Below are positions 26,755 to 33,884 of a stretch of DNA of 64,000 nucleotides, one piece after another. The position numbers were made by a program, and so were the translations under genes. The stretch's first letter is position 1, and each line of letters begins with the position of its first letter. This DNA comes from Cyclobacteriaceae bacterium (lineage in GTDB: Bacteria; Bacteroidota; Bacteroidia; Cytophagales; Cyclobacteriaceae), in assembly GCA_025808415.1 (NCBI GenBank), contig CP075525.1, positions 3,085,501-3,149,500 on the forward strand. Direction: 5' to 3'. A model generated the notes under the pieces. The model ran no database searches. It was not told where the DNA came from and saw nothing but the letters and a program-made list of their open reading frames with translations.

Positions 26755-27708
26755 TTATTTACTAGTTAAAATTTCCGAAAGAACAGCCTGCGCTGCCCAT
26801 ACCCGGTTGCCCGCTTGTTGTGTTACCAAACTGTTGGCACTGTCGAGTACTTCATCACTTAATTCCACATTTCTTCTTACCGGCAAACAATGCATAACGT
26901 TGGCGTTATTCGTAATCGCCAGCTTCTTATTGGTTAACATCCAGTTCGGATCGTTGCAATAAATTTTTCCGTAATCGGTATAGGTGCTCCAGTTTTTCAC
27001 AAACACATAATCGGCATTTCGTAATGCTTCTTCCTGATTGCGGGTAATAACTGCCCCTTTCGTGAACTGCTCATCCAGTTCATAGTCTTCCGGATGCGTA
27101 ATCACAAAATCGGCTTGGCCCCATGCGTTGATCCATTGCGCAAAACTATTGGCCACACATTGTGGCAATGCTTTTACATGCGGTGCCCAGGTTAAAACAA
27201 TTTTTGGCCGTCTTGCTTCACTCCATGTTTCTGATATGGTAATGATGTCTGTCAGGCTTTGCAGCGGATGCAACGTTGCACTCTCCAGGCTCACCACCGG
27301 AATACCCGAATACTTGATAAACTGTTTGATCACTTGTTCGCTGTAATCCTCTTCCTTGTGTTTCAACAACGGGAAGGTGCGCAAACCGAGAATATCAAAA
27401 TATTTTCCAAGCACCGGGGCTGCATCCTTCACATGCTCTACTGTGGTGCCGCTCATAATCACTTCTTCTTCGAACTCTAACGCCCATCCCTCCGGACCAA
27501 CATTGAATACAATCGTATCCATGCCCAGGTTTTGCGCTGCAATTTGTGTACTTAGCCGTGTGCGCATGCTGGGGTTAAGAAACAACAACCCAATGCGTTT
27601 ACCTACACCAATCGTTTTATCCATAAACGGATTGGCTTTATAGGCCAGGGCCTTCTCAACCAGTTTTGGAATTGACGCTACATCCGATACCGAAATAAAC
27701 TTTTTCAC
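26755..27708 (-). CDS. argF': N-acylornithine carbamoyltransferase
   Basis: 317 residues, cytoplasmic trimer type. It matches the Bacteroidetes/Xanthomonas branch (acetyl- or succinylornithine carbamoyltransferase) rather than ordinary ArgF: carbamoyl-phosphate loop PSMRTRLSTQIAAQNLGMD, HPLQSLTDIITISETWSEAR, LTWAPHVKALPQCVANSF and MHCLPVRRNVELSDEVLDS. The specificity position discussed for this branch (Pro90 in the Bacteroides succinyl enzyme, Glu92 in the Xanthomonas acetyl enzyme, from memory) is Val90 here, in SGTTVEHVKDAAP. The natural acyl group is therefore open. It precedes argB and follows argD with 15 bases between. Confidence 0.92.
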   Translation of the reverse strand: MKKFISVSDVASIPKLVEKALAYKANPFMDKTIGVGKRIGLLFLNPSMRTRLSTQIAAQNLGMDTIVFNVGPEGWALEFEEEVIMSGTTVEHVKDAAPVLGKYFDILGLRTFPLLKHKEEDYSEQVIKQFIKYSGIPVVSLESATLHPLQSLTDIITISETWSEARRPKIVLTWAPHVKALPQCVANSFAQWINAWGQADFVITHPEDYELDEQFTKGAVITRNQEEALRNADYVFVKNWSTYTDYGKIYCNDPNWMLTNKKLAITNNANVMHCLPVRRNVELSDEVLDSANSLVTQQAGNRVWAAQAVLSEILTSK

Positions 27709-27723
27709 GAGGCTACCTATAAC

Positions 27724-28875
27724 TTATACTTTTGATGGCACAGGCACTTCCATAGCCGCCAAACACGATTTCAACGACTGGATAAAGAAATCCACTTCTT
27801 CTTTGGATAATGATAATGGAGGAAGTATCCGGATCGTATTTGGGTACGACTCACCGGTAAATATTTTGTATTTCATCAACAAATCCTTTCGCAACGATTT
27901 ATGTATTTCCGGCACATCCAAACCAATCATTAATCCGCGACCGCGAACAGCTGTAAACTCAGGAATAGCTTTCAACTCGTTTAATAAATAGTTACCTGTT
28001 TCTTTGGCATTGGCAACTAATTTTTCTTTTTCGATCACATCCAACACAGCAAGCGCTGCCACACTGGCCAGGTAATTTCCACCGAAGGTTGTACCCAGCA
28101 TACTGCTCCAGGGTTTTATATCCGGATGAATCAGCACCCCACCTATGGGAAAACCATTGCCCATGCCTTTAGCCACTGTGATAAGGTGTGGCTTTACGCC
28201 TGATCGCTGGTGTGCAAAAAAACTACCGGTACGACCGTAGCCTGATTGTATTTCATCCAGAATTAGCATGGCGTTATTCTGCTTACATTTTTCTTCCAGA
28301 AACTGTAGGAAAGAATCTTCGGGTTCATGAATGCCACCAAGTCCCTGGATACCTTCAATAAGCACGGCAGCAACATCATCACTCATCACTTCATTGAAAG
28401 CAGCAGTATCGTTTAAGGGAACAAAAACTATATCGTGACCTGCATTTACAGGAGCAACAATTTTTGGATTATCAGTAGTGGCCACAGCAGCCGAAGTACG
28501 ACCGTGAAAAGCTTTTTTAAAAGCGATTATTTTTTTTCTTCCCGTGACAAACGAGGCAATCTTCAATGCATTCTCAACAGCCTCTGCACCGGAATTACAC
28601 AGGAATAATTGGTACTCCGGGTAACCGGAAACTTCGCCCAGTCTTTCCGCAAGCTTTTCCTGTAAAGGATTCTGAACACTGTTGGAATAGAAACCGATTT
28701 GTGCCAGTTGATTCGCAATCGCATCAATGTAATGCGGATGGGAATGCCCGATAGAGATAACCGCATGTCCGCCATATAAATCCAGGTACTTGTTTCCCTG
28801 ATCATCCCACACCCAGCTGCCTTTAGCCTTAACAGGGGTAATTGGGAAAAGTGGATAGACATCAAACGTTTTCAT
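27724..28875 (-). CDS. argD: Acetyl/succinylornithine aminotransferase
   Basis: 383 residues. PLP-dependent class III aminotransferase converting N-acylglutamate semialdehyde to N-acylornithine. VWDDQGNKYLDLYGGHAVIS, FLCNSGAEAVENALKIASF (phosphate-binding), AFHGRTSAAVATTDNP, ILDEIQSGYGRTGSFFAHQ (cofactor Asp) and the Schiff-base Lys in TVAKGMGNGFPIGG near residue 235. The start codon overlaps the proC stop (ATGA). Confidence 0.93.
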   Translation of the reverse strand: MKTFDVYPLFPITPVKAKGSWVWDDQGNKYLDLYGGHAVISIGHSHPHYIDAIANQLAQIGFYSNSVQNPLQEKLAERLGEVSGYPEYQLFLCNSGAEAVENALKIASFVTGRKKIIAFKKAFHGRTSAAVATTDNPKIVAPVNAGHDIVFVPLNDTAAFNEVMSDDVAAVLIEGIQGLGGIHEPEDSFLQFLEEKCKQNNAMLILDEIQSGYGRTGSFFAHQRSGVKPHLITVAKGMGNGFPIGGVLIHPDIKPWSSMLGTTFGGNYLASVAALAVLDVIEKEKLVANAKETGNYLLNELKAIPEFTAVRGRGLMIGLDVPEIHKSLRKDLLMKYKIFTGESYPNTIRILPPLSLSKEEVDFFIQSLKSCLAAMEVPVPSKV

Positions 28876-29675
28876 TTCCGTATGTTATTTATTTTTTCAA
28901 AAGAAGCCACCAGTCCTTTAATAATAGCCGAGCTCAGTCCCTGGTGCTCCATCTCATTAAGTCCCGCAATCGTGCATCCTTCTGGTGTGGTTACCCGGTC
29001 AATTTCCATTTCAGGATGAAGGCCATGGTCTTGTAAAAGCAAGGCCGCGCCCTTTGCTGTTTGCACCGCAATGGCTTGTGCGTCTTCAGCATCAAAACCT
29101 AACTGGATTCCGCCCTGTGTGGAAGCCCTAAGAAAACGCATGAAGAAAGCAATGCCGCTTGCCGCAAGTACGGTGGAAGCCTTCATCAACCGCTCTTCAA
29201 CCACAAGGGTTTTACCCAATCCATCAAACAATCTGATCACAGTATTAACCTGTTGTGGCGATGCATGGTGCGAACAAATGCACGTCATGGAAGAAGCAAT
29301 GGCGATGGCCGTATTGGGCATGGCCCGAACAATGGGGATTTGCTTTCCACCAAGTTGGGAAGCGATCTCTTCTGTGCTAATGCCTGTAACGGTGGAGATC
29401 AACACATGCTTTCCTTCCTGTAATACTGAAGAAATTTCGTTAACCACCGCCAGGGTTTGCTTGGGCTGTACGCATATCATAATAAGCGAAGCCTGCTGAA
29501 CAGCTTCTCTATTGTTTGTTGTAACTGAAAAACCTGCCGAGCGTATGGAATCCAGTTTGTCTAAACTTCTCCGCGTAAGCGTAAGCTGATCAGGTTTCAT
29601 CAACCCGGCTTTTATAATTCCATGGGCTATTGAAACTCCCAGGTTTCCTGCTCCAATAATGGCTAACCGTTCCAT
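28872..29675 (-). CDS. proC: Pyrroline-5-carboxylate reductase
   Basis: 267 residues. NAD(P)H-binding start MERLAIIGAGNLGVSIAHGI, QKP-like ICVQPKQTL, IPIVRAMPNTAIAIASSMTC, and the C-terminal DRVTTPEGCTIAGLNEME signature. Makes proline from P5C. Position inside the arginine operon, between argC and argD with one-base and four-base-overlap junctions, links proline and arginine synthesis through shared glutamate-semialdehyde chemistry and is a layout seen in other Bacteroidetes. A role for this copy on an arginine-pathway imine cannot be excluded. Confidence 0.93.
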   Translation of the reverse strand: MERLAIIGAGNLGVSIAHGIIKAGLMKPDQLTLTRRSLDKLDSIRSAGFSVTTNNREAVQQASLIMICVQPKQTLAVVNEISSVLQEGKHVLISTVTGISTEEIASQLGGKQIPIVRAMPNTAIAIASSMTCICSHHASPQQVNTVIRLFDGLGKTLVVEERLMKASTVLAASGIAFFMRFLRASTQGGIQLGFDAEDAQAIAVQTAKGAALLLQDHGLHPEMEIDRVTTPEGCTIAGLNEMEHQGLSSAIIKGLVASFEKINNIRK

Positions 29676-29676
29676 T

Positions 29677-30654
29677 TTAAAATACCGTTGATTTTAGTTG
29701 AAGTCCGGCCCGTTCATCCAAACCAAACATCAGGTTCATATTCTGTACGGCCTGACCGGAAGCACCTTTCAACAGATTATCAATAGCCGAATGAACCACC
29801 AGTTTGTTTCCTTCTTTTTCCAGATAAATCAAACACTTGTTGGTGTTTACCACTTGCTTTAAATCAATCATGGTGTCGGCAACATGTGTGAACGGGTGAT
29901 CTTGATAAAATTCTTTGAATAGTTGATTTAATTCATTCAGTGATTTCTGTGTTTCCACGATTGAACTCACAAAAATTCCCCTTGTGAAATCTCCCCGCCA
30001 TGGTACAAAGTTCAACGCACTGGAGAATGAAGATTGAAGTTGCTTTAACGATTGATTGATCTCAGCTAAATGCTGATGCGTTAATGTTTTATATGCAGAA
30101 ATGTTATTGGCACGCCATGTAAAGTGTGTAGTGTCCTGAAGTTTTTGTCCGGCACCGGTTGATCCCGTTATGCCTGTGGTGTACACTTCTTTCAACAAAC
30201 CCTTGCTGGCTAACGGCAACAAGCCCATTTGAATAGCCGTAGCAAAGCAGCCAGGATTAGCAACGTTGTTTGCCTGACGGATAACTGCGCGGTTCAATTC
30301 CGGAAGACCGTAAGTAAATGTCCGTCCAGCCACTTTATCACCCAACCGAAAGTCATTACCCAAATCGATAATCTTTACAGTTGACAACACGATATTCTCC
30401 TGAAGGAATTTCTTACTCTCGCCATGGCCCATACATAAAAACAAGACATCTACATCAGCTGATAGCGTATCGGTAAAAGTCAGTTTGGTTTCACCTAACA
30501 GATCGGCATGAACAGCATATACCTGTTTGCCGGCATTACTCCTGCTATGCACAAAAGAAATTTCAACGGCAGGATGGTTCAGCAAAAGCCGTAAGGTTTC
30601 ACCACCGGTATACCCGGCACCACCAATAATTCCAGCTTTTATCTTTTTCTCCAT
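29677..30654 (-). CDS. argC: N-acetyl-gamma-glutamyl-phosphate reductase
   Basis: 325 residues from ATG 30654 (MEKKIKAGIIGGAGYTGGET); ATG 30663 is a close alternative. A frame extending to 30771 is rejected because it reads tandem-repeat DNA as Lys/Glu/Ser-rich sequence. NADPH loop GIIGGAGYTGGE, catalytic Cys in ANPGCFATAIQMGLLPLA near residue 131, GSTGAGQKLQDTTHF and FTRGIFVSSIVE follow the family. Reduces N-acylglutamyl phosphate. One base separates it from proC. Confidence 0.93.
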   Translation of the reverse strand: MEKKIKAGIIGGAGYTGGETLRLLLNHPAVEISFVHSRSNAGKQVYAVHADLLGETKLTFTDTLSADVDVLFLCMGHGESKKFLQENIVLSTVKIIDLGNDFRLGDKVAGRTFTYGLPELNRAVIRQANNVANPGCFATAIQMGLLPLASKGLLKEVYTTGITGSTGAGQKLQDTTHFTWRANNISAYKTLTHQHLAEINQSLKQLQSSFSSALNFVPWRGDFTRGIFVSSIVETQKSLNELNQLFKEFYQDHPFTHVADTMIDLKQVVNTNKCLIYLEKEGNKLVVHSAIDNLLKGASGQAVQNMNLMFGLDERAGLQLKSTVF

Positions 30655-30663
30655 TATTGCCAT

Positions 30664-30770
30664 TATTATCCTTTCAACTTTATACTTTTCGCTTTCAGCT
30701 TTATGCTTTTCGCTTTCAACTTTCAGCTTTATACTTTTGACTTTCAACTTTATCCCTTTCACTCTCAACA
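30664..30770. repeat. Degenerate 21-bp tandem repeat at the argG-argC junction
   Basis: Read on the minus strand, units such as AAAGTTGAAAGTCAAAAGTAT, cut to AAAGCTGAAAGCGAAAAGTA in the next copies, follow each other with period 21 and one 7-base insertion. It codes the C-terminal KVESQKYKAES of argG and would code more of the same in the rejected argC extension. The stretch lies over the argG stop at 30716. Confidence 0.75.
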
Positions 30771-31957
30771 CCTTCCCTTACCTGATGATAAATCGAAACC
30801 TGGTTGCCGAATATTTTTGTAAATCCTTTCACGTCATCACCCGTCCAGCCCAGATTCATTTCACCGTACTTACCAAACTTAGCCGACATCAAATCATAAG
30901 GTGATTCTATACCGAGTACCTGGAAACGATACGGATGCAATTCAATATGAACTTCACCGGTAACATTTTGCTGGGTGTTGGTCAGGAATGCCTCAATGTC
31001 GCGCATCACCGGATCAAGATACTGGCCTTCATGTAACCAGTTACCATAAAACTGAGCCAACTGATCCTTCCAACTCAACTGCCATTTGGTTAATACATGT
31101 TTTTCCAACGCATGGTGTGCCTTAATAATCAGCATAGGTGCTGCCGCTTCAAAACCAACACGGCCTTTAATACCGATAATCGTATCGCCCACATGAATAT
31201 CTCTGCCAATGCCATAAGGCCCGGCAATAGTTTGAAGATGATGAATGGCATCCACCGGATGGCCAAAATCCTTTTCATTAACCTTCTTCAATTCACCTTG
31301 CTCAAAGGTAAGTGTAAGTGTTTCGGTGCCCGACTTTGTGACCTGTGTAGGCCAGGCTTCTTCAGGCAACATGCCTAATGAACCAAGCGTTTCCTTTCCA
31401 CCTACCGATGTTCCCCAGATTCCTTTATTAATAGAGTACTGCGCTTTCACAAAGTTCATCTCCACACCTTTTCCTTTCAGGTAACTGATTTCTGCTTCCC
31501 GCGAAAGTTTCAGCTCACGTATAGGAGTAATGATTTCTATTCCTGGTAAAAGAATATTCAATACCATATCGAAGCGCACCTGGTCGTTACCGGCTCCGGT
31601 ACTGCCATGGGCTACTGCATCGGCACCAAGCTCTTTAGCATACTTTGCCACGGCCAATGCCTGCGACATCCGTTCAGCGCTTACACTCAACGGATAAGTA
31701 TTATTTTTCAACACATTTCCATAAATCAGGTAGCGGATTACCGTATTGTAATAGTTCTCGGTTTCATCCACTGTTTTATGACTGGCAGAACCCAATGCCA
31801 TTGCATGTGTTTCAATATGCTTTAATTCAGCTTTGTCAAAACCACCGGTGTTTACCGTAAGGGTGTGCACTTCATAATGCAAATCGTCCTTCAGGTATTT
31901 TACACAAAACGAGGTATCAAGCCCTCCGCTAAACGCCAATACAACTTTCTTCTTCAT
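30716..31957 (-). CDS. argG: Argininosuccinate synthase
   Basis: 413 residues. ATP-dependent joining of citrulline and aspartate. VVLAFSGGLDTSFCVKYLKD is the N-type ATP pyrophosphatase loop; HGSTGAGNDQVRFDMVLNIL, SINKGIWGTSVGGKETLG and IGRDIHVGDTIIGIKGRVGF are present. The C-terminal dozen residues (VESERDKVESQKYKAES) come from tandem repeat DNA and are probably dispensable. It is the second gene of the operon, one base after the GNAT gene. Confidence 0.95.
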   Translation of the reverse strand: MKKKVVLAFSGGLDTSFCVKYLKDDLHYEVHTLTVNTGGFDKAELKHIETHAMALGSASHKTVDETENYYNTVIRYLIYGNVLKNNTYPLSVSAERMSQALAVAKYAKELGADAVAHGSTGAGNDQVRFDMVLNILLPGIEIITPIRELKLSREAEISYLKGKGVEMNFVKAQYSINKGIWGTSVGGKETLGSLGMLPEEAWPTQVTKSGTETLTLTFEQGELKKVNEKDFGHPVDAIHHLQTIAGPYGIGRDIHVGDTIIGIKGRVGFEAAAPMLIIKAHHALEKHVLTKWQLSWKDQLAQFYGNWLHEGQYLDPVMRDIEAFLTNTQQNVTGEVHIELHPYRFQVLGIESPYDLMSAKFGKYGEMNLGWTGDDVKGFTKIFGNQVSIYHQVREGVESERDKVESQKYKAES

Positions 31958-31958
31958 C

Positions 31959-32726
31959 TTACCAAAAGAAAAAACTTAAAATAGAATTCTTTTTAGGTTC
32001 TCCGTTACCCGAGCCGTTGTTCTTGTTCCGCGAACGCAACAGCACAAACTGCTTGAACTTAACCCAACGCTCAAACAGCTTAAAGTTACCTTTAAACCTG
32101 CGCTTGCGCTTCTTTTTCAATTTACCTTCAGCCGTCACCAGCGTTTGTGACTTCACTGGCTGTGTCGCCTGAACCTTCACTGCCGCTTCAGCAGGGTCGA
32201 ATAGCATAGCCGTGCACATGCAGTTTGTGCGGTTCTTGCTCATCAGTATTTCAAAGTTCACACAACTCCTGCAGCCCTTCCAGAATTCTTCATCCGTTGT
32301 GAGTTCCGAATAGGTTACCGGCTCGTAACCAAGATCAGAGTTGATCTTCATCACAGCCAATCCTGTGGTGAGGCCAAATATTTTCGACTCGGGGTACTTC
32401 TGCCTCGACAACTCAAAAATCTTGCGCTTAATGTCGGTAGCCACTCCGCTTTTCCGAAAGGGTGGTGACACGATCAGTCCAGAGTTGGCCACATACTTAT
32501 CGTGTTGCCAGGCTTCAATGTAGCAAAAGCCCACCCATGTACCCTCGGTAGTCAGTGCAATAACGGCTTTGCCCTCGTCCATCTTCTTCTCGATGTACTC
32601 GGGCGAACGTTTGGCAATACCGGTTCCACGCGCTTTCGCGGATTCTTCCATCTCCGAGGTGATGGTTTGTGCGTAATGTTTGTCGTCTGCTGTGGCCAGC
32701 CTGACGATGATGTTGTTATTTTCCAT
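31959..32726 (-). CDS. GNAT acyltransferase heading the arginine operon (probable N-acylglutamate synthase)
   Basis: 255 residues. GNAT core: VIALTTEGTWVGFCYIEAW, NSGLIVSPPFRKSGVATDIK (acyl-CoA-binding R-x-x-G-x-A) and GLTTGLAVMKINSDLGYEPV. After it comes a Cys-rich segment, CRSCVNFEILMSKNRTNCMC, then a very basic tail (LKKKRKRRFKGNFKLFERW). No argA or argJ is present, and this gene opens the cluster, so it should make the N-acylglutamate that starts the pathway. A Bacteroides gene in the same position has, to my recollection, been reported as an N-succinylglutamate synthase; this was not checked. Regulation: see the leader at 32794-33085. Confidence 0.8.
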   Translation of the reverse strand: MENNNIIVRLATADDKHYAQTITSEMEESAKARGTGIAKRSPEYIEKKMDEGKAVIALTTEGTWVGFCYIEAWQHDKYVANSGLIVSPPFRKSGVATDIKRKIFELSRQKYPESKIFGLTTGLAVMKINSDLGYEPVTYSELTTDEEFWKGCRSCVNFEILMSKNRTNCMCTAMLFDPAEAAVKVQATQPVKSQTLVTAEGKLKKKRKRRFKGNFKLFERWVKFKQFVLLRSRNKNNGSGNGEPKKNSILSFFFW

Positions 32727-32793
32727 TGATCGTAACGATATGGATTAAGTCTGCATACACCTGTGATGCTTCAGACGTTGTTTTCAAAAATTT

Positions 32794-32819
32794 AAAAAAG
32801 GGGGACGTAGTATTACGCC
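32794..32819 (-). terminator. Attenuator-type intrinsic terminator in the arginine operon leader
   Basis: On the minus strand GGCGTA pairs with TACG-(T)-CC around an ATAC loop, with CCC and six T directly after. It lies 68 bases before the first operon gene and downstream of the Arg-rich leader ORF. The stem is short, with one bulged T, so strength is moderate. Confidence 0.6.
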
Positions 32820-32823
32820 AGTG

Positions 32824-32849
32824 CACATCCTGTGCTACACAGGTATGTG
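32824..32849 (-). promoter_or_regulatory. Leader hairpin between the leader peptide and the terminator
   Basis: CACAT-(A)-CCTGTG pairs with CACAGG-ATGTG around a TAG loop: 11 pairs with one bulged A. It begins 27 bases after the leader-peptide stop codon and ends four bases before the terminator stem, the place expected for a pausing or anti-terminator element. Confidence 0.65.
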
Positions 32850-32876
32850 GTTGCCAATAAAATCGGGCTTACGGTA

Positions 32877-32921
32877 TCAAATACGCACAAAGCGCGCGGG
32901 TCGGCATCGCCTGGTCACCAT
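32877..32921 (-). CDS. Putative arginine leader peptide MVTRRCRPARFVRI
   Basis: A 14-residue ORF, ATG at 32921-32919, TGA at 32879-32877. Five of 14 codons are arginine (AGG, CGA, CGA, CGC, CGT), two of them adjacent. It lies about 150 bases into the 5' leader of the arginine operon and is followed by two hairpins, the second with a T-run. This is the arrangement of classical amino-acid attenuators (trp, his, leu leaders), where ribosome stalling on scarce charged tRNA prevents termination. It was found by reading the leader; peptide synthesis is not shown. Confidence 0.6.
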   Translation of the reverse strand: MVTRRCRPARFVRI

Positions 32922-33077
32922 ACAGGCTGGTGTTGAGAACAGAATTGTTCTGGGGAGTTGAAAAGCGGCCTTGGCTGCTCTTACTGTGGTGATCGGTGTT
33001 TTCAATTTCTTTCTTAGTGGTTAGGTTAGAAACGCTAGATAAAAATCATGCAGTTAGTTTTAAGTTTAACGCTAATG

Positions 33078-33085
33078 CAAAAGTA
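33078..33085 (-). promoter_or_regulatory. Probable -7 promoter element of the arginine operon
   Basis: On the minus strand TACTTTTG is an exact match to TAnnTTTG. Transcription would start near 33072, giving a leader of about 345 bases before the first gene. The -33 region is weak (TTAG about 22 bases upstream). Confidence 0.6.
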
Positions 33086-33217
33086 AACGATAAATAAATA
33101 GAAATGGCTAATTTTTTTTCAGAAATATAAAATTCTGCCTAACGGGAGTTAGCGAGTTCATCTGCTCCGGTCCAACATATGAGTACCGAGACTTCTCATT
33201 CCTGAGTGTTGATAGTC

Positions 33218-33832
33218 TTACCGAACTTTTCTGAAGCCCGGTAATGCAAGCTTGAATTTGACCGCCAACAACCGGATAAGGATGATGACTGAAATGGAGA
33301 TCAGCAGGTTGTAGTTGCGCTCCAGCGGAGTATGGATATCAAGCACCAGGTAAACAATAGCCCCTGCCAGGCAAGCCGTAGCATAAATTTCCTTACGGAA
33401 GATTACGGGCAATTCATTGGCCAGTGTGTCGCGGATTACCCCACCCATCACAGCCGTAAACATGCCCATGATGGCGGCAATCTCAGGCCTAACACCCAGA
33501 CTCATGGCCTTTTCAACACCCAGAATGGTGAAGAAAGAAATCCCCAAGGTGTCGAACAGTAGAAATGTTCTGCGCAGCCTGATGAACAACCGGAAGAAAA
33601 TAATAGCCATGACTACGCCCGCCAGCACGGCATACAGGAAGTTTATATCTCCAATCCACACCAGTGGATAACTTCCCAGCATCATATCGCGGATGGTACC
33701 TCCACCAATGGCTGTTATAAACCCTGTGAAACCGGCAGCAAACCAGTCGTGGTCTTTATCCTGCATGGCCAAAGCCCCGGAGATGGCAAAGAAGAAAGTA
33801 CCTATGAGTTCGAGCGGGTATTGAAAGTACAC
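33218..33832 (-). CDS. TRIC-type (trimeric intracellular cation) channel, UPF0126 family
   Basis: 204 residues, inner membrane, about seven hydrophobic segments. Two copies of the family motif are visible: GFITAIGGGTIRDMMLG in the first half and TAVMGGVIRDTLANELPVIF in the second, the internal repeat of UPF0126/TRIC proteins. Opening MYFQYPLELIGTFFFAISGA is typical. Bacterial members conduct monovalent cations. Single gene downstream of the MoxR operon (53-base spacer), so it might be its last member. Confidence 0.92.
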   Translation of the reverse strand: MYFQYPLELIGTFFFAISGALAMQDKDHDWFAAGFTGFITAIGGGTIRDMMLGSYPLVWIGDINFLYAVLAGVVMAIIFFRLFIRLRRTFLLFDTLGISFFTILGVEKAMSLGVRPEIAAIMGMFTAVMGGVIRDTLANELPVIFRKEIYATACLAGAIVYLVLDIHTPLERNYNLLISISVIILIRLLAVKFKLALPGFRKVR

Positions 33833-33884
33833 GGGATGATGATTTTAAACCGGGGCAAAGATAAACGATGCCGGTAACTTCCTG

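Larger units (their letters stand above)
32727..33217. other. Gene-poor interval: arginine operon leader and TRIC downstream region
   Basis: 491 bases with no normal-sized gene. 32727-33072 is the presumed transcribed leader, with another small hairpin (AGAACA-ATTC-TGTTCT) just before the leader ORF. 33086-33217 follows the TRIC gene and includes CTAAC-GGGA-GTTAG (33139-33152), a weak stem-loop that may end TRIC transcription. No tRNA or other RNA gene was recognised. Confidence 0.6.

Noticed and set aside
30664..30770. CRISPR-like array
   Set aside because: Units are only about 21 bp, contiguous and degenerate, with no unique spacers and no cas genes.
30664..30771. Extended N-terminus of argC rich in Lys, Glu and Ser
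   Set aside because: It is translated tandem-repeat DNA overlapping the end of argG; the family start MEKKIKAGIIGG lies at 30654.
32869..32907. Alternative 12-residue leader ORF MPTRALCAYLIP
   Set aside because: Overlaps the Arg-rich ORF in another frame but has only one arginine codon, so it does not explain arginine control.
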